Below, piece after piece: positions 1 to 7,888 of a stretch of 64,000 nucleotides of DNA. Every line of letters begins with the position of its first letter. Positions within the stretch are counted from its first letter, which is position 1. Under the pieces are notes generated by a model. The model was not told the origin of the DNA. It was given only the letters and a program-made list of their open reading frames with translations, and did no database searches. The translations under genes were made by a program, and so were the position numbers. Origin of the DNA: Streptomyces canus 299MFChir4.1 (GTDB lineage: Bacteria; Actinomycetota; Actinomycetes; Streptomycetales; Streptomycetaceae); assembly GCF_000383615.1 (NCBI RefSeq), contig NZ_KB911589.1, forward strand, positions 186,001 through 250,000, written 5' to 3'.

Positions 1-2
1 CC

Positions 3-902
3 CCCGGCAATGTCGCCCAGATCACCTGCGGCCCGCGCTGCTCGCCCGAACAGGTGCACCAGGTCGCCCAGCAACTCCGGCTCGACGATCCGCTGTACCT
101 GCGCTACTGGCACTTCCTCCAGGGCATCGTCGCGGGCCACGACTACTCCACCGGGACCTCCGTCGAGCACTGCCCGGCGCCGTGCCTCGGGCTGTCGTAC
201 CAAAGTGACCAGCAGGTCACCCGGATCATCCTGAACAAGCTGCCCGTCAGCCTGTCGCTGGTGGTCGGCGCGATGGTCCTCTGGCTGCTGCTGGGCGTCG
301 GCACCGGCGTGCTCTCCGCCTGGCGGCGCGGCCGGTTCACCGAGCGCGCGCTGACCGGCATCACCCTCGCCGGCGTCGCCACGCCCGTGTTCGTCATCGG
401 CCTCGTCCTGATGATCGTGGTCTGCGGGCAACTGGAACTCCTGCCCTTCCCCGAGTACGTCTCCTTCTCCGACGACCCCGAACAGTGGATGTGGGGCCTG
501 CTGCTGCCCTGGGTCACGCTCGCCCTCGGCGAGGCGGCCTACTTCGCGCGGCTGACCCGGGCGTCGATGCTGGAGACGCTCGCCGAGGACCACATCCGCA
601 CCTTCCGGGCCTACGGCGTCGGCGAGCGGTCGATCGTCGGCCGGCACGCCCTGCGCGGGGCCCTGGCCCCGATCATCGCCCTGAACGCCAACGACTTCGG
701 CAGCGCGATGGGCGGGGCCGTCCTCGTCGAGTCGCTGTTCGGCCTGCCCGGCATCGGCCAGGAACTGGTCCACGCCGTCACCGTCGTCGACCTCCCGGTC
801 GTCGTCGGCATGGTCCTGGTCATCGGCTTCTTCGTGGTGCTCGCCAACGCCGTCGCGGACGTCCTGTACGCGGTGGCCGACCGACGGGTGGTGCTCGCAT
901 GA
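3..902 (+). CDS. ABC transporter permease, DppB/OppB type (5' end outside window)
   Basis: This is the C-terminal part of an inner-membrane permease of a peptide/nickel ABC importer. The frame is open from base 3, so the true start lies upstream. The first residues (PEQVHQVAQQLRLDDPLYLRY) are the periplasmic region typical of OppB-like permeases. About five hydrophobic segments follow, and the cytoplasmic EAA-type loop that docks on the ATPase is visible around bases 530-660 (GEAAYFARLTRASMLETL, then AYGVG). The stop codon overlaps the start of the ATPase gene by 4 bases (ATGA), so the two are translationally coupled. The substrate cannot be told from this fragment; dipeptides, oligopeptides or nickel are the usual ones for the family. 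Confidence 0.9.
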   Translation, partial: PGNVAQITCGPRCSPEQVHQVAQQLRLDDPLYLRYWHFLQGIVAGHDYSTGTSVEHCPAPCLGLSYQSDQQVTRIILNKLPVSLSLVVGAMVLWLLLGVGTGVLSAWRRGRFTERALTGITLAGVATPVFVIGLVLMIVVCGQLELLPFPEYVSFSDDPEQWMWGLLLPWVTLALGEAAYFARLTRASMLETLAEDHIRTFRAYGVGERSIVGRHALRGALAPIIALNANDFGSAMGGAVLVESLFGLPGIGQELVHAVTVVDLPVVVGMVLVIGFFVVLANAVADVLYAVADRRVVLA

Positions 903-2491
903 GCCTTGTCCATGTCACGGACCTGACCGTCGAGTTCGGCGACCTGCGCGCCGTCGACGGCCTCTCCTTCCGCCTGGAGGAGGGCGCGGCCCTCGCCCTG
1001 GTCGGCGAGTCCGGCTCCGGCAAGTCCACCGTCGCCTCGGCCCTGCTCGGGCTGCACCGCGGCACGGGGGCGCGTGTGGGCGGCTCGGTCGAGGTCGCCG
1101 GAGTGGACGTACCGCGGGCGTCGGACGACGAACTGCGGCGGCTGCGGGGCGCGAAGGCCGCGATGGTCTTCCAGGACCCGCTGTCGTCCCTGGACCCCTA
1201 CTACGCGATCGGCGACCAGATCGCCGAGGTGTACCGCGTGCACACGCGCGCGTCGCGACGAACGGCACGCGCGCGTGCGGTGGAGGTGCTGGACCGGGTC
1301 GGCATTCCGGACGCCGTACGGCGATCCCGGTCCCGTCCGCACGAGTTCAGCGGCGGCATGCGCCAGCGCGCCCTCATCGCGATGGCACTGGCCTGCGAAC
1401 CCCGCCTGCTGATCGCCGACGAGCCGACGACCGCGCTCGACGTGACCGTCCAGGCCCAGATCCTCGACCTGCTGCACACGCTGCGCGCGGAGACCGGCAT
1501 GGGCCTGCTGCTCGTCACGCACGACGTGGGCGTCGCCGCGGGCAGCGTCGACGACGTGCTGGTCATGCGGCACGGTCGCGCGGTCGAGCAGGGGCCGGTC
1601 GCCGCGGTGCTCGGGGCGCCGGGAGAGGCGTACACCCGCGAACTGCTCGCCGCGGTACCGCGCGTGGACGCCCCGCGGGCACCTTCCGGGCCGGCCGGCG
1701 AGGTGGTCCTCGAAGCGAGGGGCCTGCGACGCGAGTTCGGCCGCGGCAGGAAGGCCTTCGCGGCCGTCGACGACGTCTCGCTGACCGTCCGCCGGGGCGA
1801 GACCCTCGGCGTCGTCGGCGAGAGCGGCAGCGGCAAGACCACCCTGGGACGGATGCTGGTCGGCCTGCTGGAGCCGACGGCGGGGGAGGTCCGCCACGAC
1901 GGCCACGCACGCGTGGGCGTGAACCCGGCCGTGCAGATGGTCTTCCAGGACCCCGTCTCCTCCCTCAACCCCCGCCGCAACGTGGGCGAGTCCATCGCCG
2001 ACCCCATCCGCGCGCGGGGCGAGAGGGACGAGCAGCGGATCAGGGGGCGCGTGAAGGAACTCCTGGAGCGTGTGGGACTCGAAGGGGCGCGCTACGACCG
2101 CTACCCGCACGAGTTCAGCGGCGGCCAGCGCCAGCGCGTGGGCATCGCCCGGGCGCTCGCGGCCGACCCGCGCGTCATCGTCTGCGACGAACCGGTCTCC
2201 GCCCTCGACGTCACCACCCAGGCCCAGGTGGTGGCCCTGCTCGGCGAGCTGCAGCGGGAGCTCGGACTCGCGCTGGTCTTCGTCGCGCACGACCTCGCCG
2301 TCGTACGCCAGGTCAGCGACCGCGTCGCCGTGATGCGGCGCGGCCGGATCGTCGAACAGGGCCCGGCCGACGAGGTCTACGACAGCCCGCGGGACCCGTA
2401 CACCCGGCAACTCCTGGCCGCCGTACCGGCACTCGATCCGCGGATCGCGGCCCGGCGCAGGGCGGAGCGCGGGGAAGTGGCCGTGACCTGA
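899..2491 (+). CDS. ABC transporter ATP-binding protein, two fused ATPase domains (DppD-DppF type)
   Basis: This cytoplasmic protein of 530 residues carries two complete nucleotide-binding domains that power the permease encoded just upstream. Each half has a Walker A motif (GESGSGKST near residue 40, GESGSGKTT near 315), a Q-loop (VFQDP), an ABC signature (FSGGMRQR and FSGGQRQR), Walker B (LLIADEPTTALD and VIVCDEPVSALD) and a switch histidine (THD, AHD). Both halves end with the YTRxLLAAVP segment typical of the oligopeptide importer family. Fusion of the two ATPases is common in actinobacteria. The ATG start lies in the ATGA overlap with the permease stop. It is the last gene of the importer operon seen here. 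Confidence 0.93.
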   Translation: MSLVHVTDLTVEFGDLRAVDGLSFRLEEGAALALVGESGSGKSTVASALLGLHRGTGARVGGSVEVAGVDVPRASDDELRRLRGAKAAMVFQDPLSSLDPYYAIGDQIAEVYRVHTRASRRTARARAVEVLDRVGIPDAVRRSRSRPHEFSGGMRQRALIAMALACEPRLLIADEPTTALDVTVQAQILDLLHTLRAETGMGLLLVTHDVGVAAGSVDDVLVMRHGRAVEQGPVAAVLGAPGEAYTRELLAAVPRVDAPRAPSGPAGEVVLEARGLRREFGRGRKAFAAVDDVSLTVRRGETLGVVGESGSGKTTLGRMLVGLLEPTAGEVRHDGHARVGVNPAVQMVFQDPVSSLNPRRNVGESIADPIRARGERDEQRIRGRVKELLERVGLEGARYDRYPHEFSGGQRQRVGIARALAADPRVIVCDEPVSALDVTTQAQVVALLGELQRELGLALVFVAHDLAVVRQVSDRVAVMRRGRIVEQGPADEVYDSPRDPYTRQLLAAVPALDPRIAARRRAERGEVAVT

Positions 2492-2681
2492 CGTTCCGTG
2501 TCCGGATGATCTCTTAGCGCGACCGAACGCGACCCGCACGGGAAAGTTACGAGCGTTCACCCCTTCTGGTGGTGCGATGGACAACCGTCCGTCGCACCAC
2601 CACCTTGTCCGCATACCTTCGTCCCGCTGCGAGCCGCCGGGCCAACGGCGGCTCCTCATACGGGAGATCGGGGGTGCACTC

Positions 2682-4388
2682 GTGCGCATAGGACTGCTTA
2701 CGGAGGGTGGCTATCCGTATGTGAGCGGTGACGCCAGACTCTGGTGCGACCGGCTCGTGCGCGGGCTCGAGCAGCACGAGTTCGACATCTACGCGCTCAG
2801 CCGCAGCGAGCGCCAGGAGGACGAGGGCTGGGTCCAACTGCCACCGCAGGTCGGCAGGGTCATCACGGCCCCGCTGTGGACCGCGGGGGACGACGGCGTG
2901 GTGTACGGGCGGCGCGCGCGCCGTCGGTTCGCCGAGTCTTACGGCGAGTTGGCGACGGCACTGTGCGAAGGGGGAGTCGGCGACGCCTCGGGGGAGTCGT
3001 CGGCCACCGAGGCGGACCGTTTCGCCAACGCCCTGTACGGACTCGCCGAACTCGCCCGCGACGAGGGCGGGCTGGTCGGCGCGCTCCGCTCCGAGACCGC
3101 CGTACGGGCCCTGGAGCGCGCCTGTCGTGCGCCCGGCGCCCGGCAGACAGCGCGCGCGGCGCGGGTACCGGAGCTGCTCGCCGTGGCCGGACACCTGGAG
3201 CGCGCCCTGCGCCCCCTGTCGCTCGACTGGTACGAGGACGACGGCCTCGGCGCGGTCGACCTGTGCCACGCGGCCTCCGGCGGCCCGGCCGCCCTGCCCG
3301 GCCTCCTCGCGCACCACTTCTGCGGTGTGCCGCTGCTGGTCACGGAGTACGGCGTACGACTGCGCACGCACTACCTGGCCGACACCGAGTCCCCGCCCGC
3401 CGTACGGAGCCTGCTCACCGCCTTCCACGGCCGGCTCGCCACCGAGACCTACCGGCGGGCGGCGGTCGTCACGCCCGGCAACACCCACGCCCGCCGCTGG
3501 CAGGAGCGCTGCGGCGCCGACCGCGCGAAGCTGCGCACGGTCTACCCGGGCATGGACGCCACCCGCTTCACTGAGGTGGGCGAGTCCGCGGACTGCGTGG
3601 ACCCGGACACGCTGGTCTGGGTCGGCCGGGTCGAACCCGCCAAGGATCTGATCTCCCTGCTCCACGCCTTCGCGGAGGTCCGCAAGGAGGAGCCCAAGAC
3701 CCGGCTGAGAATCGTCGGCGCGCCCACCGGCCCCGAGGGCGCGGCTTATCTCGGGCACTGCAAGGCGCTGGCCGCGCAGCTCTTCCCCGACGAGGCGGAG
3801 GGGCTGCACGCCGTGGGCGACAACCCCGTCCGCTTCGAGGAGATCGGCGGTCCCGAGGTGCCGACGCTCGCCGACGCGTATGCCTCGGGCGCGGTCACTG
3901 TCCTGTCCAGCGTCGTCGAGGGCTTCCCGATCACCCTCGTCGAGGCCATGTTCTGCGGCCGGGCCACCGTGTCCACCGACGTCGGAGCGGTTGTGGAGGT
4001 CATCGGCGGCACGGGTCTCGTCGTCCCGCCCCGCAACCCGAAGGCGCTCGCGGAGGCGTGCGTCACGCTGCTGCGCGACCCCGAACGCCGTGAGCGCCTG
4101 GGCGCCGCCGCACGCGCCCGGGCGCTCGAACTGTTCACCGTGGAACAGAACATCACGGCATTTCACGGCATTTACCTGGAGATCGTCTCGCACACGCCGG
4201 TCCGCCGGGTCGTCCTGGACAACGCCGGCGAGCCCCTGCCCTTCGCCGCCCCAGCCGAAGCCCATGTACCCGGCCGCTGGACCGAGCACAGCACCCGCGT
4301 CGTGGCCCGGGGCGGCCCCGGCTGGGCCGCGGGGCCACCGGTCCGCGCGACGCCTCCCTTCGCCGCCCCGGAAGGAGCGACCGGATGA
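2682..4388 (+). CDS. PelF-like glycosyltransferase (GT4, DUF3492)
   Basis: A predicted cytosolic retaining glycosyltransferase of 568 residues. The N-terminal DUF3492 region opens with the diagnostic TEGGYPYVSGD, equivalent to the start of PelF, the enzyme that polymerises the GalNAc-rich Pel polysaccharide. The C-terminal GT4 half has WVGRVEPAKD near residue 313 and the donor-binding EGFPITLVEAM (E-x7-E) near residue 412. I chose the GTG at 2682 because a GGGGG ribosome site lies 7 bases upstream and homology begins there; the open frame extends further up without an obvious start site. The stop overlaps the next gene by 4 bases. The acceptor and sugar are inferred from family and neighbours only. 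Confidence 0.85.
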   Translation: MRIGLLTEGGYPYVSGDARLWCDRLVRGLEQHEFDIYALSRSERQEDEGWVQLPPQVGRVITAPLWTAGDDGVVYGRRARRRFAESYGELATALCEGGVGDASGESSATEADRFANALYGLAELARDEGGLVGALRSETAVRALERACRAPGARQTARAARVPELLAVAGHLERALRPLSLDWYEDDGLGAVDLCHAASGGPAALPGLLAHHFCGVPLLVTEYGVRLRTHYLADTESPPAVRSLLTAFHGRLATETYRRAAVVTPGNTHARRWQERCGADRAKLRTVYPGMDATRFTEVGESADCVDPDTLVWVGRVEPAKDLISLLHAFAEVRKEEPKTRLRIVGAPTGPEGAAYLGHCKALAAQLFPDEAEGLHAVGDNPVRFEEIGGPEVPTLADAYASGAVTVLSSVVEGFPITLVEAMFCGRATVSTDVGAVVEVIGGTGLVVPPRNPKALAEACVTLLRDPERRERLGAAARARALELFTVEQNITAFHGIYLEIVSHTPVRRVVLDNAGEPLPFAAPAEAHVPGRWTEHSTRVVARGGPGWAAGPPVRATPPFAAPEGATG

Positions 4389-5842
4389 GCGACGTGGGAC
4401 TCGACCGCCCCGGCACCCCTGGCAGCCCTGGCGCGTGGGACACCGAGTCGGGGGAGTGGCTGACGGAAACGTCGACAGGGTCGGCGCCGGGCGGTGTGGA
4501 GGACTCCGGAGTGTCCGAGGGGTCGGGGGAGTCCGAGGGCTCGGGGAAGTCCGAGGTGGCCGGCGGGTCTGAGACGTCCGGCGAATCCGAGGTGGCCGGC
4601 AACTCCGAGGTGTCCGAAGCGGCTGAGCCGGAAGACTCCGACCCGCACACGGTCGACGCCTCCGGGGAAGCAGACCCATACGCCCCGTCGGCGCCCACCC
4701 CGCGAGCCCCCGAGATCTCCACCGGCCTCAAGCCCACCAGCACCGGCCCCGCCCGCCGTTCAGCCGCCGACCCGGTGAAGGCCCTGATGCACCGTCACCG
4801 CGAGCTGTGCGCACGGGCCGTCGACCCCCTGGAGATCGCGGCCGGCCTGGAGGCCCACGGCGTCACCGACCGCACCGCCGTCCGCTTCCGGCACCGGGAC
4901 GTCTTCTCCCTCGCCGAGGAGATGTACGCCCGCGTCCCGAGGGACGGCGAGACGACCCCGCCGCCCACGGTGGAGCAGACCTCCGGGCCCCGCGCCGACT
5001 GGGCCCTGCTCACCCTCCTCTCCGGCGCCCTCTGCGCGGCCACGGTGACCGGCATCCACCTCACCGACGGCCAGTCCCGGCTGGTCGCCGCCCTGGTGGG
5101 CTTCCTGGCCGTGTCCCTGGCCGTGCGCGCGGCCCTGTCCCGCGGTCCCCTCGCCGCACCCGACCGCGCACCCGCCACCGGCACCTCCACCTGGACGTAC
5201 TGGCTCCTCGCCTACGCCACCCTCGGCGACGGCCTCCTCGCCGCGGCCGTGACCGGTGGCCCCGACGCCCTGCCCACCGGCGCCGCCGACGCTGCCTGGC
5301 CCACGACCACGGCCCCCCTCCTCGCCCTCACCCTGTCCTGCGTCCCGGCGGCCTGGTCCGCCCACCTCTTCGCGGCCCGCGCCCGCCGCAAACTGGCCGT
5401 CAGCCGCGGTCTGGAGGACTTCGCGGCCTCCGTACGCCCCCTGCTGCTGGGCACGTTCGCCCTGTACCTGTGTGCCCTGACGGCTCTGTCGGCCCTGTCC
5501 TCCGCCGCCGTGGCCGAACCAGCCGCCCTCCCACAGATCATCGCTCTGGGCGCTCTCCTCTTCCTCGCCCGCCTCCTCACCGTCCACGGTTTCACCCACG
5601 CCCCCGGGGTGGTTCTCACCGCCGCGGCCACGGCCCAGGGCACCGCCCTCGCGGCGGCTTTCGCCTCCCGTCTGCCGGGCTGCGGCTTCCTGGCCGCACC
5701 GGTGGACGCCCTGGTGGACCTCTGGGGCGCGGGCGGCATCCAGACCCTCTCCTGCGGGCTCGGCGCCCTGGCCCTGCTGATCCACGGGGCCCGCAAGCTG
5801 ACGAGGGCGTCAGCCCACGCCCAGGCGGAGGACCCGTGCTGA
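4385..5842 (+). CDS. Polytopic membrane protein with Ser/Glu/Gly-rich N-terminus, partner of the PelF-like enzyme
   Basis: The protein has 485 residues. Residues 1-125 are low complexity, with repeated SEGSGESE/SEVAG-like blocks that are acidic and probably disordered. Residues 130-190 form a short soluble segment (LMHRHRELCARAVDPLEIA) and the rest holds about eight hydrophobic helices. The gene is translationally coupled to the glycosyltransferase (ATGA overlap). In pel loci PelF works with the MATE-like membrane protein PelG. I see no clear PelG motif, but position and topology fit an export or synthase-membrane partner. That function is inference; the family itself is one I do not recognise. 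Confidence 0.75.
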   Translation: MSDVGLDRPGTPGSPGAWDTESGEWLTETSTGSAPGGVEDSGVSEGSGESEGSGKSEVAGGSETSGESEVAGNSEVSEAAEPEDSDPHTVDASGEADPYAPSAPTPRAPEISTGLKPTSTGPARRSAADPVKALMHRHRELCARAVDPLEIAAGLEAHGVTDRTAVRFRHRDVFSLAEEMYARVPRDGETTPPPTVEQTSGPRADWALLTLLSGALCAATVTGIHLTDGQSRLVAALVGFLAVSLAVRAALSRGPLAAPDRAPATGTSTWTYWLLAYATLGDGLLAAAVTGGPDALPTGAADAAWPTTTAPLLALTLSCVPAAWSAHLFAARARRKLAVSRGLEDFAASVRPLLLGTFALYLCALTALSALSSAAVAEPAALPQIIALGALLFLARLLTVHGFTHAPGVVLTAAATAQGTALAAAFASRLPGCGFLAAPVDALVDLWGAGGIQTLSCGLGALALLIHGARKLTRASAHAQAEDPC

Positions 5843-6128
5843 CCCGCCCCCGAGCCACACACCCGCCGTAGGCGCGGCCTCCCAGTCGCCATGGGCGAGA
5901 GCGGCCCCCGCCGTGGGCGCGGCCTTCCACCCACGGTGGGAGAACCGCCCCGCCGCCCCGCCGACCCGCACACACCGCCGCAGGCATCCGCTCCGGCCTC
6001 CGCCGCAGGCAACCGCTCCGGCCCCGCCGCAGCAACCCTCCGGTTCCGCCGGAGGCAACCGCAAGCCCTCCCGAAGGAGAACCCGCAATGACCACCTCCC
6101 GACCCCCCAAGGCCCCGGGAGCAGCCCG
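5843..6128 (+). other. Intergenic region with imperfect GC-rich repeats and a 14-codon leader ORF
   Basis: This gap between the membrane protein and the epimerase holds imperfect repeats of a CCGCCG(T/C)(A/G)GGCGC-like unit (around 5860-5925) and of CCGCCG(C/G)AGGCA (around 5980-6055), with no recognisable gene. A 14-codon ORF starts at ATG 6088 behind AAGGAG (spacing 9) and ends by overlapping the epimerase start (ATGA at 6129). It may couple translation of the epimerase to ribosomes entering here. I cannot see a clear promoter. Confidence 0.45.
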
Positions 6129-7088
6129 ATGAGAGTCCTGCTGATCGGAGCCAACGGCTACCTCGGCCGCTTCGTCGCCGACCGTCTGCTCGCCGACCCC
6201 GCCGTCCAGCTCACCGCCCTCGGCCGCGGTGACGACGCCGACGTCCGCTTCGACCTCGCGTCCGGCAGCCCAGGCGCCCTCACCCGCTTCCTCGACGCGG
6301 TCCACCCGGGCGTCGTCGTCAACTGCGCCGGCGCCACCCGCGGCGGTGCCCGCGAACTCACCCGCCACAACACGGTCGCCGTCGCCACCGTCTGCGAGGC
6401 CCTGCGCCGCAGTGGCTGCGGAGCGCGTCTGGTGCAGATCGGCTGCGGTGCCGAGTACGGGCCCAGCCAGCCCGGCTCCTCCACGGCTGAGGACGCCGTC
6501 CCCCGCCCCGGCGGCCCGTACGGCGTCAGCAAACTCGCCGCCACCGAACTGGTCCTCGGCTCCGGCCTGGACGCGGTCGTCCTGCGCGTCTTCTCACCGG
6601 CCGGCCCCGGCACCCCCGCGGGCTCACCGCTCGGCCGTCTCGCCGAGGCCATGCGCCGCGCCATGCAGTCCGGCGACGGCGAACTCAAGCTCGGCGGACT
6701 CGGCGCCCAGCGCGACTTCGTCGACGTCCGCGATGTGGCCCGCGCCGTCCACGCGGCCTCGCTCTCCGCCGCACAGGGCGTCATCAACATCGGCTCGGGC
6801 CGAGCCGTCCGCCTCCGCGACGCCGCCGCCGTCCTGGCCCGGGTCGCCGGATACGGCGGCGCCCTCCACGAACTCGACGGCCCTCCCGGCCCGCTGAGGG
6901 CGACCATCGGCCACCCCCGCTCGGACCCCGACCACGCGGCACCCGTCGCGTACCCGTACCCGGACGGCTGTGGCAGCTGGCAGCAGGCCGATGTGCGCAC
7001 CGCGCGCGACCGGCTCGGCTGGCGCCCCCGCATCAACCTCGAAGAGTCCCTCGCCGACATCTGGATGGAGGCGGCATGCCGCATCTGA
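6129..7088 (+). CDS. NAD-dependent sugar epimerase/dehydratase (extended SDR)
   Basis: A cytosolic enzyme of 319 residues that probably interconverts or modifies a nucleotide sugar. The N-terminus MRVLLIGANGYLGRFV is a Rossmann nucleotide-binding motif (GxxGxxG). The catalytic YxxxK is PYGVSKLAATE near residue 136, and the substrate region contains RDFVDVRDVA and the PS/GR loop INIGSGRAVRLRD typical of UDP-glucose 4-epimerase relatives. The ATG at 6129 is favoured because homology begins there; it overlaps the stop of a 14-codon leader ORF. The 3' end overlaps the spherulin-like gene by 13 bases, so these are cotranscribed. Beside a PelF-like enzyme, a UDP-GlcNAc/GalNAc 4-epimerase role is attractive but unproven. 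Confidence 0.85.
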   Translation: MRVLLIGANGYLGRFVADRLLADPAVQLTALGRGDDADVRFDLASGSPGALTRFLDAVHPGVVVNCAGATRGGARELTRHNTVAVATVCEALRRSGCGARLVQIGCGAEYGPSQPGSSTAEDAVPRPGGPYGVSKLAATELVLGSGLDAVVLRVFSPAGPGTPAGSPLGRLAEAMRRAMQSGDGELKLGGLGAQRDFVDVRDVARAVHAASLSAAQGVINIGSGRAVRLRDAAAVLARVAGYGGALHELDGPPGPLRATIGHPRSDPDHAAPVAYPYPDGCGSWQQADVRTARDRLGWRPRINLEESLADIWMEAACRI

Positions 7089-7825
7089 CCAGCACGAAGA
7101 CAAGCACGTCGAGCACCGAGCTGCGCACCGGCCTCGGCGTCCCCGGCTTCGCCCACCCTCTGGTCGCCCCCGCCGAATGGGCCGAACTGGCCCGCCCCGG
7201 CACCCCCGTGCACTGGGTCGTCCTCGACGTCGCCGAGGGCCCGGGTGCCCGCCCCGACCCGCACTGCCTCGAAGCGGCCGGCCGGCTGCGCAACGCGGGC
7301 GTCCGCGTCCTCGGCCACCTCGACAGCGCCCACGGGACCCGCACCTACGCCGAGACGGTCTCCGAGGCCCAGCGCTACATCGACTGGTACCAGGTCGACG
7401 GCTTCCTCCTGGACCGCTGTCCCACCGAACGCGCCGCGCTCCCCGAGGTCCGCCGCACCGTCACCACGCTCCGCGCCGTCCGTGACGATGCCCACATCGT
7501 CCTCGGCCACGGCACCCATCCCCACCCCGGTTACGCCGAGAACGCCGACCAGTTGGTCACCTTCTCCGGTTCCTGGAGCGACTACCGCTGGTCGCAGGTG
7601 GCCGAGTGGACCGCCGACTACCCGCCCGACCGCTTCTGCCACCTCGTCCACGGGGTGCCCGGCCCACACCTGGAGGAGGCGCTGCGGATCGCCCGCTGGC
7701 AGGGCGCCGCCACGATCTGGTTCACCGACCGCACGGACCACGGCGGCCGTGTCGACCCCTGGGAGACCATGCCCGGCTACTGGGACGAGATCGTCTCGCG
7801 GATCGGAACGGGTGTCTCGGAATGA
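7076..7825 (+). CDS. Spherulin-4-like glycoside hydrolase (GH135/GH114 type fold)
   Basis: A protein of 249 residues matching the spherulation-specific family 4 layout: an N-terminal barrel start (GVPGFAHPLVAPAEW), then VHWVVLDVAEGPGARPD, GHLDSAHGTRT, YQVDGFLLDRCP and a late TIWFTDRTDH. Known members such as fungal Sph3 (GH135) and related GH114 enzymes cleave galactosaminogalactan-type polymers. No signal peptide is visible at this start, so the protein may act inside the cell or leave by another route. The acidic residues in LLDRC and the earlier Asp residues are candidate catalytic groups. It is the last gene of the four-gene cluster, and its 3' end contains the promoter of moeZ. Confidence 0.75.
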   Translation: MPHLTSTKTSTSSTELRTGLGVPGFAHPLVAPAEWAELARPGTPVHWVVLDVAEGPGARPDPHCLEAAGRLRNAGVRVLGHLDSAHGTRTYAETVSEAQRYIDWYQVDGFLLDRCPTERAALPEVRRTVTTLRAVRDDAHIVLGHGTHPHPGYAENADQLVTFSGSWSDYRWSQVAEWTADYPPDRFCHLVHGVPGPHLEEALRIARWQGAATIWFTDRTDHGGRVDPWETMPGYWDEIVSRIGTGVSE

Positions 7826-7844
7826 AGAAGGCCGTGGCAGTGTT
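7819..7844 (+). promoter_or_regulatory. SigR-type promoter of moeZ
   Basis: GGAAT at 7819-7823, an 18-base spacer and GTT at 7842-7844 match the SigR consensus (GGAAT-N18-GTT) exactly. It begins in the last codons of the previous gene and lies about 45 bases upstream of the moeZ start. From memory, the S. coelicolor moeB/moeZ homologue is a reported SigR target, which agrees with a role in sulfur transfer under thiol stress. Confidence 0.8.
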
Positions 7845-7888
7845 ACGGGGAGAACAACTGTAGTGATTGACCGACCAACGGAGTCCCC

